A stretch of DNA of 64,000 bases from NCBI RefSeq assembly GCF_002836745.1, contig NZ_PJAR01000044.1, positions 186,001 to 250,000 of the forward strand. Reading direction: 5' to 3'. Both the position numbers and the translations under genes were made by a program. The DNA is from Glaciecola sp. 33A (GTDB lineage: Bacteria > Pseudomonadota > Gammaproteobacteria > Enterobacterales > Alteromonadaceae). Position 1 is the first letter of the stretch. Each line of letters begins with the position of its first letter. Positions 19,758 to 28,836 of the stretch are shown one piece after another. Below the pieces are notes generated by a model. It made no database searches and had not been told where the DNA came from. It saw nothing but the letters and a program-made list of their open reading frames with translations.

Positions 19758-19801
19758 GTAGATTTACCCACTCAATGACTTTTTTCGTCATCCCCCCTCA
19801 C

Positions 19802-19829
19802 AACAAAAGCGGCAATTGCCGCTTTTGTT
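19802..19829 (+). terminator. Rho-independent terminator after slp
   Basis: AACAAAAGCGGC (19802-19813) pairs perfectly with GCCGCTTTTGTT (19818-19829) around AATT and is followed by TTATTT. It lies 45 bases after the Slp-family stop. Confidence 0.9.
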
Positions 19830-19867
19830 TTATTTGCTAATTTCAACCACCGGGAAAACGCCTTTAC

Positions 19868-20719
19868 ATGAGTAACACTGAAATGACGTTTACGATTCCA
19901 AACCGCAAGATTGCCGCGCTGAGTAATGGTCAAACTGGAAAGCCACTATTGTTAATGGTGCATGGTTGGTTAGATAATTCAGCAAGTTTCTCCAAGCTCA
20001 TTCCGTTACTTAATGATTTTCATGTCATTGCGATTGATTTACCTGGGCATGGAAAGTCATCGCATCGAAGCGCAGATGCGCATTATCATTTATTGGACTA
20101 TGTGCATGACCTACATTGCCTTGTGCATGCACAAGGATGGACTCATTTCTCTATTGTTGGGCATTCCCTGGGAGGCATTATAGCTAGCATGTATTGCGCT
20201 ACTTTTCCCGAATTGGTAAGAAACTTCGTGTGTATTGAATCTGCAGGTCCGTTAACCGAACCAGAATCGACAAGCGTTGCACAGCTGAAAAAGGCAATTG
20301 AAAGTAGAATAGAGGCTAATCAAAAAGCGATTAAAAATCCAAAAGATGTAGGCTCAATTGTACAAGCCCGTCAGAGAGTTAGCGACTTAAGCGCCGAAAA
20401 TGCCGCTATAATACTGCAAAGAAATATTACACAGGATGCTCAAATTGATGATATTCAATGGTCCACTGATAAAAGATTACGAACTGTATCGTCACTTCGA
20501 CTGACTCCAGCCCAAGCTGAGAATTTAATGCAAGGCATTCAATGTCCTATTCATTTTGTGTTAGGAAGTAATGGCTTTAGTAAAGTAAGCGATCTAATGG
20601 CGCAAAGAAAAAAGTTATTTAAAGACGCTAAGTTAACAATAGTTGAGGGTGGACATCATGTTCATATGGAAGCGGAAAACGTAATTTCGGACATTATCTT
20701 ACAGCATTGCTGCGAATAA
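19868..20719 (+). CDS. Alpha/beta hydrolase
   Basis: 283-residue hydrolase of the alpha/beta fold. The oxyanion region HGWLDNSASF (about 33-42) and nucleophile elbow GHSLGG (Ser about 101) are clear. A C-terminal GGHHVHME supplies the catalytic histidine, and an acidic residue near LGSNGFSKVSD may complete the triad. There is no signal peptide, so it is probably cytoplasmic, with an ester or thioester substrate. It sits between slp and fadD. A role in acyl-chain metabolism is possible from the neighbourhood but unproven. Confidence 0.85.
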   Translation: MSNTEMTFTIPNRKIAALSNGQTGKPLLLMVHGWLDNSASFSKLIPLLNDFHVIAIDLPGHGKSSHRSADAHYHLLDYVHDLHCLVHAQGWTHFSIVGHSLGGIIASMYCATFPELVRNFVCIESAGPLTEPESTSVAQLKKAIESRIEANQKAIKNPKDVGSIVQARQRVSDLSAENAAIILQRNITQDAQIDDIQWSTDKRLRTVSSLRLTPAQAENLMQGIQCPIHFVLGSNGFSKVSDLMAQRKKLFKDAKLTIVEGGHHVHMEAENVISDIILQHCCE

Positions 20720-20729
20720 ACACTATACG

Positions 20730-20764
20730 TGGTGATTTAACAAGCAAATTGTTTGTATTCACCA
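20730..20764. promoter_or_regulatory. Long two-step inverted repeat upstream of fadD
   Basis: Outer arms TGGTGA (20730-20735) and TCACCA (20759-20764) enclose inner near-palindromic arms ACAAGCAA/TTGTTTGT. It lies 10 bases after the hydrolase stop and about 190 before fadD. There is no T tract, so it may be an operator or transcript hairpin rather than a terminator. No function is assigned. Confidence 0.35.
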
Positions 20765-20952
20765 GATGAATGGCTGTTGAAGTGTATCTTTGTGCAATCA
20801 TCCTTTAGTATTAGGGTATAAATCGCGTTTAATCATCCTGCAGCAATCAGCGAACACTATCATTTAGAGATTATGGCTTGGTTGTGCAGAAATATAAAAA
20901 TTAGACTTCGCAAAAGCGTGGCCAATACACTAACTAATTGAAAGGACAAAAC

Positions 20953-22605
20953 GTGGAAAAAGTCTGGTTAAAGCAGTACGACGAAACCATGCAGTCGGAG
21001 ATAAATGTTGATAGTTTGTCAACAGTCTTAGAGGTATTCGAATCTTCGGTAGCTGAATACGCAAATCAAACCGCCTTCATTAATATGGGGCACGAAATCA
21101 CGTTTGAAGATTTAGATGTACTGTCTATGCAGTTCGCAGCGTATTTGCAAAGTCAAGGAATGCAAAAAGGGGATGCCATTGCGATCATGATGCCCAACTT
21201 GTTGCAATATCCTATTGCTTTGTTTGGTGTGTTGAGGGCAGGAATGACTGTGGTTAATGTTAATCCCTTATATACAGCGCGGGAATTAGAGCATCAACTT
21301 ATTGACGCCAATGTTAAAACTATTGTCATTGTTGAAAACTTTGCCCACACACTGGCAGAAGTCATTGATAAAACATCAGTACAAGAGGTATTACTAACCA
21401 GTATTGCAGATATGTTACCCGCGCCGAAACGGTGGTTAGTTAACTTTGCCGTAAAGTATATCAAGAAAATGGTACCTGAATTCGACCTTCCGCAAGCTAA
21501 ACGCTTCACACAAGCAATGGCTATCGGTGAAAATCAAACCTATTCACGACCTAAAGTTTTACCCTCTGATATTGCATTTTTGCAATATACAGGCGGTACT
21601 ACGGGTGTTTCAAAAGGCGCTATGCTGACGCATAAGAACATGGTGGCTAATTTGGAACAGGTATCGGGTACGCTTGAAGCGTCTATAACACCGGGCAAGG
21701 ATTTAGTGGTTACTGCGCTGCCGCTTTATCACATTTTCGCGCTAACGAGTAATTGTCTGACGTTTTTAAAATGCGGTTGCCCAAATTTATTAATTACAAA
21801 CCCGCGAGATATGAAGGGCTTTGTTAGTGAGCTGAATAAGTACCCGTTCGCGGTTATCACGGGTGTTAACACGTTGTTCAACGGTCTCTTAAATACCCCC
21901 GGGTTTGCTGAACTTGATTACAGCAATTTTAAATTTGGATTGGGTGGCGGTATGGCAGTGCAACGTGGGGTTGCAGAAAAGTGGGAAAAAGTAACAGGTA
22001 CTGTTTTATTGGAAGGATACGGCCTTACCGAATGTTCGCCCGTAGTTACCGTAAATCCGACCAATATTAAAGCCTACAAAGGCTCTATTGGTTTACCTGT
22101 GCCATCGACGGACATAAAGCTTGTGGATGATGATGGTAATGAGGTCGCACATGGCGAAGCAGGTGAAATGCTAGTGAAAGGCCCTCAGGTTATGTTGGGA
22201 TACTTGAATCGTCCTGAAGCCACAGAAGAGATCATGAAAGATGGTTGGTTGGCAACAGGTGATATTGCTAAAATGGATGATGATGGATTTTTCTATATTG
22301 TCGATCGCAAAAAAGATATGATTCTAGTGTCAGGCTTTAATGTTTTTCCAAATGAAATTGAAGAAGTTGCTGCTATGCATGATGGTGTGCTTGAGGCTGC
22401 TGCGATTGGTATTCCCCATGAAGTATCTGGCGAGGTTGTGAAGTTATTTATTGTTAAGAAAGATCAGAACGTCACAGAGCAACAGATAATTTTGCATTGC
22501 AAGTCTTTATTGACAGGTTATAAGGTACCTAAAATTATCGAATTTAGAGATGATTTACCAAAATCTAATGTTGGTAAAATATTACGTCGAGAGCTGCGAG
22601 AATAG
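20953..22605 (+). CDS. fadD: Long-chain fatty acid-CoA ligase FadD
   Basis: Activates imported long-chain fatty acids to acyl-CoA, using ATP, at the inner membrane; first step of beta-oxidation. The AMP-binding P-loop [12 protein letters not shown] (about 213-224), GYGLTECSP, and the acyl-CoA synthetase signature [18 protein letters not shown] are present. I place the start at GTG 20953, giving MEKVWLKQY, which aligns with E. coli FadD, and AAAGGA lies 7 bases upstream; a TTG at 20938 would add five residues. About 550 residues is near the E. coli length (561). The stop abuts the rnd ATG directly, as in the conserved fadD-rnd pair. Confidence 0.96.
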   Translation: MEKVWLKQYDETMQSEINVDSLSTVLEVFESSVAEYANQTAFINMGHEITFEDLDVLSMQFAAYLQSQGMQKGDAIAIMMPNLLQYPIALFGVLRAGMTVVNVNPLYTARELEHQLIDANVKTIVIVENFAHTLAEVIDKTSVQEVLLTSIADMLPAPKRWLVNFAVKYIKKMVPEFDLPQAKRFTQAMAIGENQTYSRPKVLPSDIAFLQYTGGTTGVSKGAMLTHKNMVANLEQVSGTLEASITPGKDLVVTALPLYHIFALTSNCLTFLKCGCPNLLITNPRDMKGFVSELNKYPFAVITGVNTLFNGLLNTPGFAELDYSNFKFGLGGGMAVQRGVAEKWEKVTGTVLLEGYGLTECSPVVTVNPTNIKAYKGSIGLPVPSTDIKLVDDDGNEVAHGEAGEMLVKGPQVMLGYLNRPEATEEIMKDGWLATGDIAKMDDDGFFYIVDRKKDMILVSGFNVFPNEIEEVAAMHDGVLEAAAIGIPHEVSGEVVKLFIVKKDQNVTEQQIILHCKSLLTGYKVPKIIEFRDDLPKSNVGKILRRELRE

Positions 22606-23772
22606 ATGAATTTTGAATATATAGATACGCCTGAAGCATTAACTGATTACTGCGCTCGAATAGCAACAGCTGATGCCTTAGCGATTGACACAGAGTTTGT
22701 GCGCACTAGGACACTGGTGCCACAGCTTGGTCTCATCCAAGTTTATGATGGCGAATACCTCGGCCTAATTGACCCGGTTGCCTTAGATGATTTATCTGCT
22801 TTTAACGAAATATTGGTCAATCCATCAATTATCAAAGTTCTGCATTCATGTTCTGAAGATTTAGACGCATTGTGGTTTAATTTAAAGGTAATACCTGCGC
22901 CACTGTTTGATTCCCAATTTGCCGCTAACTTGTTAGATATGGGGCAAACACTGGGGTATGCTAATTTGGTTGAACAGATGTTAAATGTGCATGTCGACAA
23001 GGGCGAATCCAGAACAGATTGGATTGCTCGTCCATTGTCAGTTGAACAACTAAAATACGCAGCGGCAGACGTGTTTTATTTATTGCCTGTTTATCGTCAA
23101 CTTGCTGCACAAATACAAGAGATTGGACAAACAGAGTGGGTTTTTGCCGAGTCCGATTTTTTATCATTAAAAAAACGTGCGGAAGTACCCAGTGATTTAG
23201 CTTACTTGTCGATCAAAAATAACTGGAAAATTGGGGCGCAATCGCGCCAAGCTTTGAAGGAAATAGCCAGTTGGCGCCTACAACAAGCACAAAAACGTGA
23301 CATGGCAATTAACTTTGTATTGCGTGAGCAAGGTATGCTTGAGGTTGCTATGAAGCTTCCTGAAAATAAGGCTAAGTTGTTTCAACTAGAGTCAATTACA
23401 CCAAAAGAAGCACGTATACATGCTGACACTTTACTGGAGTTAGTACAAAACGCACTGAATACCGCTGCAGTAGATTGTCCACCGAAAGTGCAACGTTTAA
23501 CCGATTTTAACGATTATAAAAATGCATTGTCTACACTTAAAGATGTATGCGAAGGGTTAGCACAAAAACACCACACCAGAGTGGAAGTCCTCGCGTCTAA
23601 AAAGCAATTGAATCAGTGGCTCAAGTGGTGTTGGTTTGAAATTGATGAATTGGATTCGGTTCAACTGCAACCTGATATTGTGAGTGGTTGGCGCCGGAAT
23701 ATTTTTGCACAAGAACTTGCCTGCTTATTTAAACTAGAAGGTGGAAAATTTAATGCTTTGCGCAGTTTATAA
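22606..23772 (+). CDS. rnd: Ribonuclease D
   Basis: 3'-to-5' exoribonuclease that trims tRNA precursors. The DEDD catalytic residues are visible in AIDTEFVRTRT (about 26-36), LHSCSEDLDAL and YAAADVFYLLPVY (about 147-159, with the Tyr of the DEDDy subgroup). The HRDC domain follows (about 205-290). At 388 residues it is slightly longer than E. coli RNase D (375). The ATG follows the fadD stop with no gap, and the 3' end overlaps the ycgL start by about 20 bases. This indicates one transcript. Confidence 0.95.
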   Translation: MNFEYIDTPEALTDYCARIATADALAIDTEFVRTRTLVPQLGLIQVYDGEYLGLIDPVALDDLSAFNEILVNPSIIKVLHSCSEDLDALWFNLKVIPAPLFDSQFAANLLDMGQTLGYANLVEQMLNVHVDKGESRTDWIARPLSVEQLKYAAADVFYLLPVYRQLAAQIQEIGQTEWVFAESDFLSLKKRAEVPSDLAYLSIKNNWKIGAQSRQALKEIASWRLQQAQKRDMAINFVLREQGMLEVAMKLPENKAKLFQLESITPKEARIHADTLLELVQNALNTAAVDCPPKVQRLTDFNDYKNALSTLKDVCEGLAQKHHTRVEVLASKKQLNQWLKWCWFEIDELDSVQLQPDIVSGWRRNIFAQELACLFKLEGGKFNALRSL

Positions 23773-24049
23773 GTCTCGTAAAAAAGCTGACACTTATCTG
23801 TATATTAATAAAAGAGATGATTTTTCAGGAGTACCTAAAATGCTTCTCGACACTTTTGGCGTGCCTAAATTCGTGATGTTAGTGCCCTTACATAAACCTC
23901 GTAATATCGCTAATATTAGTATTGAGACGTTGACTAAACACCTAAAGGAAAAAGGGTTTTACTTACAATTGCCGCCAACAGAAGAGAGTCTACTTTCTGA
24001 GCATCGTCGCTCTAAAGGCTTGGATGCGCAACCTGATAAAAAATTCTAA
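23753..24049 (+). CDS. ycgL: YcgL domain-containing protein
   Basis: Small protein of the YcgL family (about 95-100 residues), of unknown function. The start is assigned to ATG 23753 because the family begins MLCAVYKS and GGTGG lies 8 bases upstream. An in-frame ATG 12 bases earlier is less likely. Conserved blocks KKADTYLYINKRDDFSGVP and FGVPKFVMLVPL are intact. It overlaps the rnd 3' end by 20 bases, so expression is probably coupled. Confidence 0.92.
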   Translation: MLCAVYKSRKKADTYLYINKRDDFSGVPKMLLDTFGVPKFVMLVPLHKPRNIANISIETLTKHLKEKGFYLQLPPTEESLLSEHRRSKGLDAQPDKKF

Positions 24050-24060
24050 AGGAATTGATT

Positions 24061-25119
24061 GTGCCGCTATTTATTTGTCGCTTTCGCGATATTCGAAAAC
24101 ATAAGATTGCCGCCATACTGATGCTCTGGATAATAGCATTTTTCTCTACTCCCTTGTTTGCCCAAGAAGATGGGGTAGTGAATGAGGGTAATATTGACAC
24201 TCAATTTTCTGAGTATGTGAAAGAATTGCGAGCTGAGGCAGAAATGAAAGGTTTTACAGCTGAGTTGCTTGACCCTGCATTTGCATCTATACAAATGCGC
24301 GAAAAAGTAGTTCAAGCGGATAAAAACCAACCTGAAACTAAGCTAACTTTAGATAAGTATCTACGTACTAGAGTGCCTGATTGGAAAGTAAACCAAGCAG
24401 TGGAAAAAATGCAAGAGCACGCTGAATTACTTGATCAAATAGAAAAAAAATATGGTGTGCAGAAACGTTTTATTGTTGCTTTGTGGGGCAATGAAAGCAA
24501 CTTTGGGCGCATTCAAGGCAATCATCCTGTTCTCTCGTCGTTAGTCTCCTTGGCGTTTGATGGCCGTCGCGAGGTGCTATTTAAAAAACAATTTTTTGCT
24601 GCACTAACAATACTATCTGAAGGGCATGTATCAATAGATAATTTTACAGGGTCTTGGGCTGGCGCAATGGGACAAAGTCAATTCATGCCTACTTCATTTT
24701 TGTCATATGCAGTGGATGGAAACGGCGATGGTAAAAAAGATATATGGTCTACACCTGAAGACGTATTTGCCTCTATTGCAAACTTTCTTTCCAAAGAGGG
24801 TTGGAATGGCGAGCAGACGTGGGGGCGGCAAGTTAAATTGAGTGAACGTTTCGATATAAGCACCCTAAATAAATATGCTGGCCTGGCTAAAGACAAGATG
24901 CAAATAATGTCGGCATGGGATACGTTGGGCGTAACTCGGTTTGATGATACAGCTTTACCCAATGTTAACGTTAGAGCGTCATTGATTTTACCGGATGATA
25001 CGACAGGTCGTATTTATCTTGCATACAACAACTTCCACACATTAATGCGCTGGAACCGTTCTCTATATTTTGGCGTTTCTGTTGGTTATTTAGCCGACAG
25101 GATCAGCAAAGGAAGCTAG
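24061..25119 (+). CDS. Lytic murein transglycosylase, MltB type
   Basis: Cleaves peptidoglycan between MurNAc and GlcNAc with 1,6-anhydro formation (glycoside hydrolase family 103). A signal peptide with hydrophobic core AAILMLWIIAFFSTPLFA lacks a lipobox, so the protein is predicted to be soluble in the periplasm, unlike lipoprotein MltB. The catalytic Glu is in ALWGNESNFGRIQG (about residue 145), and MGQSQFMPTSFL and GNGDGKKDIW are family blocks. GTG 24061 is preferred because AAAGGA is well spaced from it; TTG 24055 is too close. It lies 11 bases after ycgL, in the same run of genes. Confidence 0.92.
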   Translation: MPLFICRFRDIRKHKIAAILMLWIIAFFSTPLFAQEDGVVNEGNIDTQFSEYVKELRAEAEMKGFTAELLDPAFASIQMREKVVQADKNQPETKLTLDKYLRTRVPDWKVNQAVEKMQEHAELLDQIEKKYGVQKRFIVALWGNESNFGRIQGNHPVLSSLVSLAFDGRREVLFKKQFFAALTILSEGHVSIDNFTGSWAGAMGQSQFMPTSFLSYAVDGNGDGKKDIWSTPEDVFASIANFLSKEGWNGEQTWGRQVKLSERFDISTLNKYAGLAKDKMQIMSAWDTLGVTRFDDTALPNVNVRASLILPDDTTGRIYLAYNNFHTLMRWNRSLYFGVSVGYLADRISKGS

Positions 25120-25120
25120 C

Positions 25121-25816
25121 ATGTTTGCAAGTGAATCTGCACAGAGAGTCTCTTATCGACATAATGATCAACACGGCCAAGCTATTGGATTGCCTGTGGG
25201 AAAGGTGGTTTGTGTAGGTCGAAACTACATGGATCATATTCAGGAAATGAGTAACCAAGTAAGCGAGGTACCGCTTCTGTTCATGAAGCCATCTACTGCT
25301 GTGGTTGATATGCGAGAGCCAGTCGCAGTTCCTACTATTCAAGGTGAGTGTCACAATGAGCTGGAAGTCGCTGTATTGATTGCAGCTAAGCTAACTAAGG
25401 TCACTCCAGAACAAGCTTCTAAAGCGGTATATGCAATAGGCTTAGGCTTAGATCTGACGCTAAGAGATGAACAATCTCGTTTAAAAGAAATAGGCCAACC
25501 TTGGGAGCGAGCCAAGTCGTTTGATGGCAGTTGTCCATTATCACCCTTCGTTTTGGTTAACTCACTTTCTAACAATGACCACTTTGTATTTCAATTACAT
25601 ATCAATGAACAACTAGTTCAAAGCGGTGACACAAACTTAATGTTAACGCCGATATTGCAGCTAATTTCTGAAATTTCACACCATTTCACCTTACTCCCTG
25701 GAGATGTGATATTAACAGGCACACCTAAAGGGGTAGGACCATTGCATGTAGGCGACAAAATCACTGCTGTATTGGAAGGGCACTTATCAATATCAACCAG
25801 AGTGAGCAGCCAATGA
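25121..25816 (+). CDS. Fumarylacetoacetate hydrolase family protein (YcgM-like)
   Basis: 231-residue cytoplasmic protein of the FAH superfamily. These enzymes are metal-dependent hydrolases, decarboxylases or isomerases of 2,4-dioxo acids. The GRNYMDHIQEM start of the fold (about 33-43), the metal-site region ECHNELEVAVLI (about 72-83), LTLRDEQSR, and the GDVILTGTPKGVGPL block are all present. The position between ycgL and ycgN matches E. coli ycgM. The exact substrate is not evident. The stop overlaps the next start as ATGA. Confidence 0.9.
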   Translation: MFASESAQRVSYRHNDQHGQAIGLPVGKVVCVGRNYMDHIQEMSNQVSEVPLLFMKPSTAVVDMREPVAVPTIQGECHNELEVAVLIAAKLTKVTPEQASKAVYAIGLGLDLTLRDEQSRLKEIGQPWERAKSFDGSCPLSPFVLVNSLSNNDHFVFQLHINEQLVQSGDTNLMLTPILQLISEISHHFTLLPGDVILTGTPKGVGPLHVGDKITAVLEGHLSISTRVSSQ

Positions 25817-26352
25817 GAAAAACCCCTTATACCAAAGCGCTGATGGACTCCGAGTTCTGGCTAACCACTCAGCTCGAAGAAATGAACAAAGCGCAATGGG
25901 AAGCCATTTGCGATGGTTGCGCAAAGTGTTGTCTGCATAAATTCATAGATGATGAAGGAGCTGGCGATATTAGCGAACAAGAAGCTAAGCCAACGGCTGT
26001 TGGTAATGCAGGAGAAGAAGTTTTTTTTACCAATATCGCTTGTCAGCTTTTGCACACAAAAAGCTGTGAGTGCACTCAATATGAGAAACGTAGTGAGTTA
26101 GTGCCGCATTGCGTTACATTAACTAAAGACAATTTAAAAGACATATTTTATATGCCTAAATCTTGTAGCTATAGAAGAATGCATGAAGGCCGAGGGTTAG
26201 CATCTTGGCACCCCTTATTAAATAAAGGTAAAAAGGCCAAGATGCATGAACTAGCCGTGACTATTCGCGGGCGAACTGTGAATGAGAACGACGTCGATAT
26301 GCAGTCTTTTGAAGACTATATTGTGACTTGGCCATTGGCCGACTTAGATTAG
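25813..26352 (+). CDS. ycgN: YcgN family cysteine cluster protein (UPF0260)
   Basis: 179-residue protein of the YcgN/UPF0260 family with clustered cysteines that probably bind metal or an Fe-S cluster: CDGCAKCC (about 34-41), ACQLLHTKSCEC (about 76-87) and a later SCSYRR. Function is unknown. It overlaps the FAH-family gene by ATGA and its last four bases overlap the end of convergent dsbB. It appears to be the last gene of the fadD-rnd-ycgL-mltB-ycgM-ycgN run. Confidence 0.93.
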   Translation: MRKTPYTKALMDSEFWLTTQLEEMNKAQWEAICDGCAKCCLHKFIDDEGAGDISEQEAKPTAVGNAGEEVFFTNIACQLLHTKSCECTQYEKRSELVPHCVTLTKDNLKDIFYMPKSCSYRRMHEGRGLASWHPLLNKGKKAKMHELAVTIRGRTVNENDVDMQSFEDYIVTWPLADLD

Positions 26353-26891
26353 ATTTTCTTTTGCCTAATAGTTTTATTATTAGAGAAAGAGATAAATTGT
26401 AAAATAAACATGAATACAAAGACCGCAAAGTAAATAGCAAAGACGACCTGCATCCACTCAGCCATACCCAGTTCAAAAAACTGCCATGTATTTTCATAAC
26501 AATCACCAGGGGCACCAAATAAATCCGGGAACCACTGGTGTAGAGGCATAAAATCCGGGAAGTTAGGCTCAATTGAGCAAGGCACTAAAAATGAGTTCTC
26601 ACCAAATAAAATATCTTTGTGTTCAGTTGAAACTAAGAAACCTTGTACTGATGCTGTCCCCCAAATTGCGAAACCAATTAAGCGTGAAAAAAAGGTGTTG
26701 TTCATTAATGGAATGAAAGCAGCAATCAATATACCGATAACGGCAGTACGCTGATAAATACACATAATGCAGGGCTGTAGGTCTTGAATATGCTGAAAAT
26801 ACAGCGCAGCACCGACAAGAGAAGCAGCAGATAAAAATAGTATTTGCCACGCTGCTCTTGAATGTGACCATTGTTGGATATCGTACAACAT
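26349..26891 (-). CDS. dsbB: Disulfide bond formation protein B (DsbB)
   Basis: Inner-membrane quinone reductase that reoxidises DsbA in the periplasm. The 180-residue protein has four hydrophobic helices and both redox pairs: CIMC (Cys41/Cys44) in the first periplasmic loop, and Cys105 with Cys131 in the second. It converges on ycgN with a 4-base overlap. Upstream on the same strand lies the remnant of nhaB, its usual neighbour in enterobacteria, so dsbB may now rely on a different promoter. Confidence 0.95.
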   Translation of the reverse strand: MLYDIQQWSHSRAAWQILFLSAASLVGAALYFQHIQDLQPCIMCIYQRTAVIGILIAAFIPLMNNTFFSRLIGFAIWGTASVQGFLVSTEHKDILFGENSFLVPCSIEPNFPDFMPLHQWFPDLFGAPGDCYENTWQFFELGMAEWMQVVFAIYFAVFVFMFILQFISFSNNKTIRQKKI

Positions 26892-26950
26892 TAAAACCTT
26901 CCTTTATTTTATGTTAGCTTGCTCTTTGCAAACCATATAGATTAATTGCG

Positions 26951-27410
26951 TTAGTGATTTCCAGTGCTGCTTTTGACTAATTGTTCAGTTGCACTGTGAT
27001 GTTCAATTAAGGATTGCTGGTAAAGCCATTCAGTACTTTCCAATAGTTCACAATAGACGACGACTAAACCAACAAAAGCTAACACTATTGTATAGGGCAA
27101 TGCCATGTAAATCACTCGAATATATAATAAACGTGATATTGGGGCAATGGCGCAGGTTAGCAAAAATAGCAATGAAGCTTGATTATTTGGGGTCGCAACG
27201 CTTGGTTCAATAACAAGCACTAGGGTTGAAAATGATTACATTTGAGTGTCATAGCAAGCGTGAAGATAAACTGTATTACCAGAGTCGAGCTAGCAATATC
27301 AGCGTCGAGCCTGAAAATCATCAGGTTTACAATGAAAAAAGCGACTGTTTTTTATATCAATCTGGTGCTGGCCCAAAGAAGTTATTGTAGATAGCGTCGA
27401 TAATGGTCAT
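26951..27410 (-). pseudogene. nhaB: Remnant of Na+/H+ antiporter gene nhaB (internally deleted)
   Basis: Two ends of NhaB survive. Reading the minus strand from ATG 27408-27410, the start NNFFGPAPD resembles the NhaB N-terminus (NFLGQSPDWYK), but the Trp codon is TGA. After a frameshift the frame reads AFFIVNLMIF and [16 protein letters not shown], matching the helix FIFTLAMALKCYP. After another shift comes VIE, then directly [20 protein letters not shown] and [14 protein letters not shown], the NhaB C-terminus. About 350 codons are missing. The last 89 codons stay open (26951-27220) but cannot make a transporter. The location next to dsbB supports the identity. Confidence 0.88.
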
Positions 27411-27678
27411 TTGTTGTCTAAATACTCGGTTTTACGATGACAAAATTTTCAGCGCCGTGTACCAGTTTCGATTAATTCAAAGTACAAAGCCTTTTCCGCA
27501 GACTATTTGCTGTCTAACAAGCCTGTCATGTGAGGTTTATTTTTAAAATAAACTGAGTAGATTAGTGGCTATTTAATGAAAGTGGGGGGGGTATTATATG
27601 GAAATTGGAGTGGTATTATAGAAAAGATTTGGTAGCCGAAAGTTCTACACCTCCAGCTACCTAATTGTAAGCTATCGG
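27411..27678. other. Spacer between nhaB remnant and cold-shock gene
   Basis: About 270 AT-rich bases with a run of eight G near 27583 and two copies of GGTATTATA. No gene is recognised. This is the proximal edge of the accessory segment. Confidence 0.4.
27631..27661 (-). terminator. Candidate terminator of the cold-shock gene
   Basis: GGTAGC (27631-27636) pairs with GCTACC (27656-27661). On the minus strand the stem is followed by AAATCTTTTC. The stem is short and the loop long, so support is modest. It lies 18 bases beyond the csp stop. Confidence 0.4.
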
Positions 27679-27885
27679 TTAGACAGCAACAACTTTATTT
27701 GCACATGGGCCTTTTTGACCTTGTCCAACTTCAAACTCAACTGCTTGACCGTCGTTCAATGTAGCGTAATCACCGCCAGATTGAATTTCTGAATGATGAA
27801 CGAACAAGTCTTTACTACCGTCTTCTGGAGTAATAAAACCGAAACCTTTATCTGCATTGAACCACTTAACTGTACCTTTACTCAT
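27679..27885 (-). CDS. CspA-family cold-shock protein
   Basis: 68-residue single-domain nucleic-acid chaperone. RNP1 (KGFGFI, about 13-18) and RNP2 (LFVHHS, about 27-32) are intact, as are the N-terminal GTVKWFN and C-terminal GPCANKV. Such proteins melt RNA structure; whether this copy is cold-induced cannot be told. A long leader (about 140 bases to the next gene) with a UUCG-loop hairpin fits a structured csp 5' region. AAGAGAGC precedes the ATG. The symbol is left open because paralogues are hard to separate. Confidence 0.93.
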   Translation of the reverse strand: MSKGTVKWFNADKGFGFITPEDGSKDLFVHHSEIQSGGDYATLNDGQAVEFEVGQGQKGPCANKVVAV

Positions 27886-27964
27886 ATTGCTCTCTTTGTC
27901 TTAAGTGAAAAATATAATTCTAATTCGCTATCACCATCACGAAATCAGACTTTAAATCTAGTTT

Positions 27965-27980
27965 GACCGCCGAAGCGACC
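27965..27980 (-). promoter_or_regulatory. UUCG tetraloop hairpin in the csp leader
   Basis: On the minus strand GGTCGC-TTCG-GCGGTC forms a 6-bp stem, including two G-U pairs, capped by the very stable UUCG loop. It lies about 80 bases before the csp start. It could be a leader structure or the end of the upstream hypothetical transcript; there is no T tract. Confidence 0.45.
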
Positions 27981-28029
27981 ATTTCAATAGTATAATATAT
28001 TACTATCGGTTTTTCTAGTTTTTTACTAA

Positions 28030-28353
28030 TTAACGGTTTTTACTGTTTTTCTTTTTAATATTAACCACTTTTCTCGCTATTGCGAGTAAGTCTGGTGAAA
28101 TATCTTCAGCACCGTCTTTTATCAACTTACTCACATCACCTGATGAGAATAATGAACCTCTTTCAGACTTTACATCTAAGGACCTGACAAAATCTTTCGT
28201 CTTACCCGTACTAGCGGTATCAATATATTTCAACATAACCTGCTCATTAAAAGACGTAGGCTGCCGCTTCAACGTATTAATTGTATCTGTAATTGATTGT
28301 ATTTCCAACTCTAGTGTTTCAATTAGTTCGGCCGTGTCTGCGTATGCTTTCAT
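28030..28353 (-). CDS. Hypothetical protein, 107 residues
   Basis: Family not recognised. The protein has an N-terminal helical, acidic stretch (ETLELEIQSITDTINTLKRQ) that could form a short coiled coil, and a basic C-terminus ending KKKNSKNR. There is no signal peptide or membrane segment. A central FVRSLDVKSERGSLFSSGDVSKLI precedes a helical end. It lies upstream of csp on the same strand, separated by about 145 bases. The ribosome site is weak (AAGAG). It belongs to the AT-rich accessory segment and may have been transferred; a small regulatory or DNA-associated role is only a guess. Confidence 0.6.
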   Translation of the reverse strand: MKAYADTAELIETLELEIQSITDTINTLKRQPTSFNEQVMLKYIDTASTGKTKDFVRSLDVKSERGSLFSSGDVSKLIKDGAEDISPDLLAIARKVVNIKKKNSKNR

Positions 28354-28836
28354 TAAGTTGCTTGACTCTTAAAAGGTTCTTGTAGGATGCCAAATATCAA
28401 TGACTTTATGTGCAAAATGTCAATGCTGCGCAAAATGCGATGTATCGACTATACAGAAAATTAAAGAATGTACCTAGTGCCTATTGAAAAAAAACGACAG
28501 TAAGACATTTTTTATACATTTGAAAACAGGCACTGTCATTCGATATGCACTAATAGATGGCTTAATAAGAAAAATAGAATACTCAAAATAATGGATTTTG
28601 ACACTAGTTAGTGTTTAAAGGGTGCGTTTAAAATATAAATGGTAATCCAACAATGTCTTTTAATTCCAACAGCATAATTATTCTTAAAAGCATATAGCGT
28701 TATATTGAAAGAAACGTGAGACCCAGTCTGAGTTAAATGATATGGTTTTGATAATATTTTTGCGTATAAATCACCCGAATCAGCAGGTATTCAGGGCATC
28801 TAGAATTAGTAAGCAGTTATAAAAAGGAATTTTATT
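28354..28836. other. Intergenic region upstream of pilin gene
   Basis: About 480 AT-rich bases between divergent genes. TTGACA near 28597 overlaps the small inverted repeat ACACTA-GT-TAGTGT, but no good -10 follows at normal spacing. No coding frame is supported. Confidence 0.35.

Noticed and set aside
20748-20770. FadR site upstream of fadD
   Set aside because: CACCAGAT gives one half-site, but the left half has few matches, weaker than the fadR and fabB sites.
26951-27220. 89-residue frame as an independent small membrane protein
   Set aside because: Its sequence is the NhaB C-terminus and the N-terminal part survives just upstream, so it is a pseudogene fragment.
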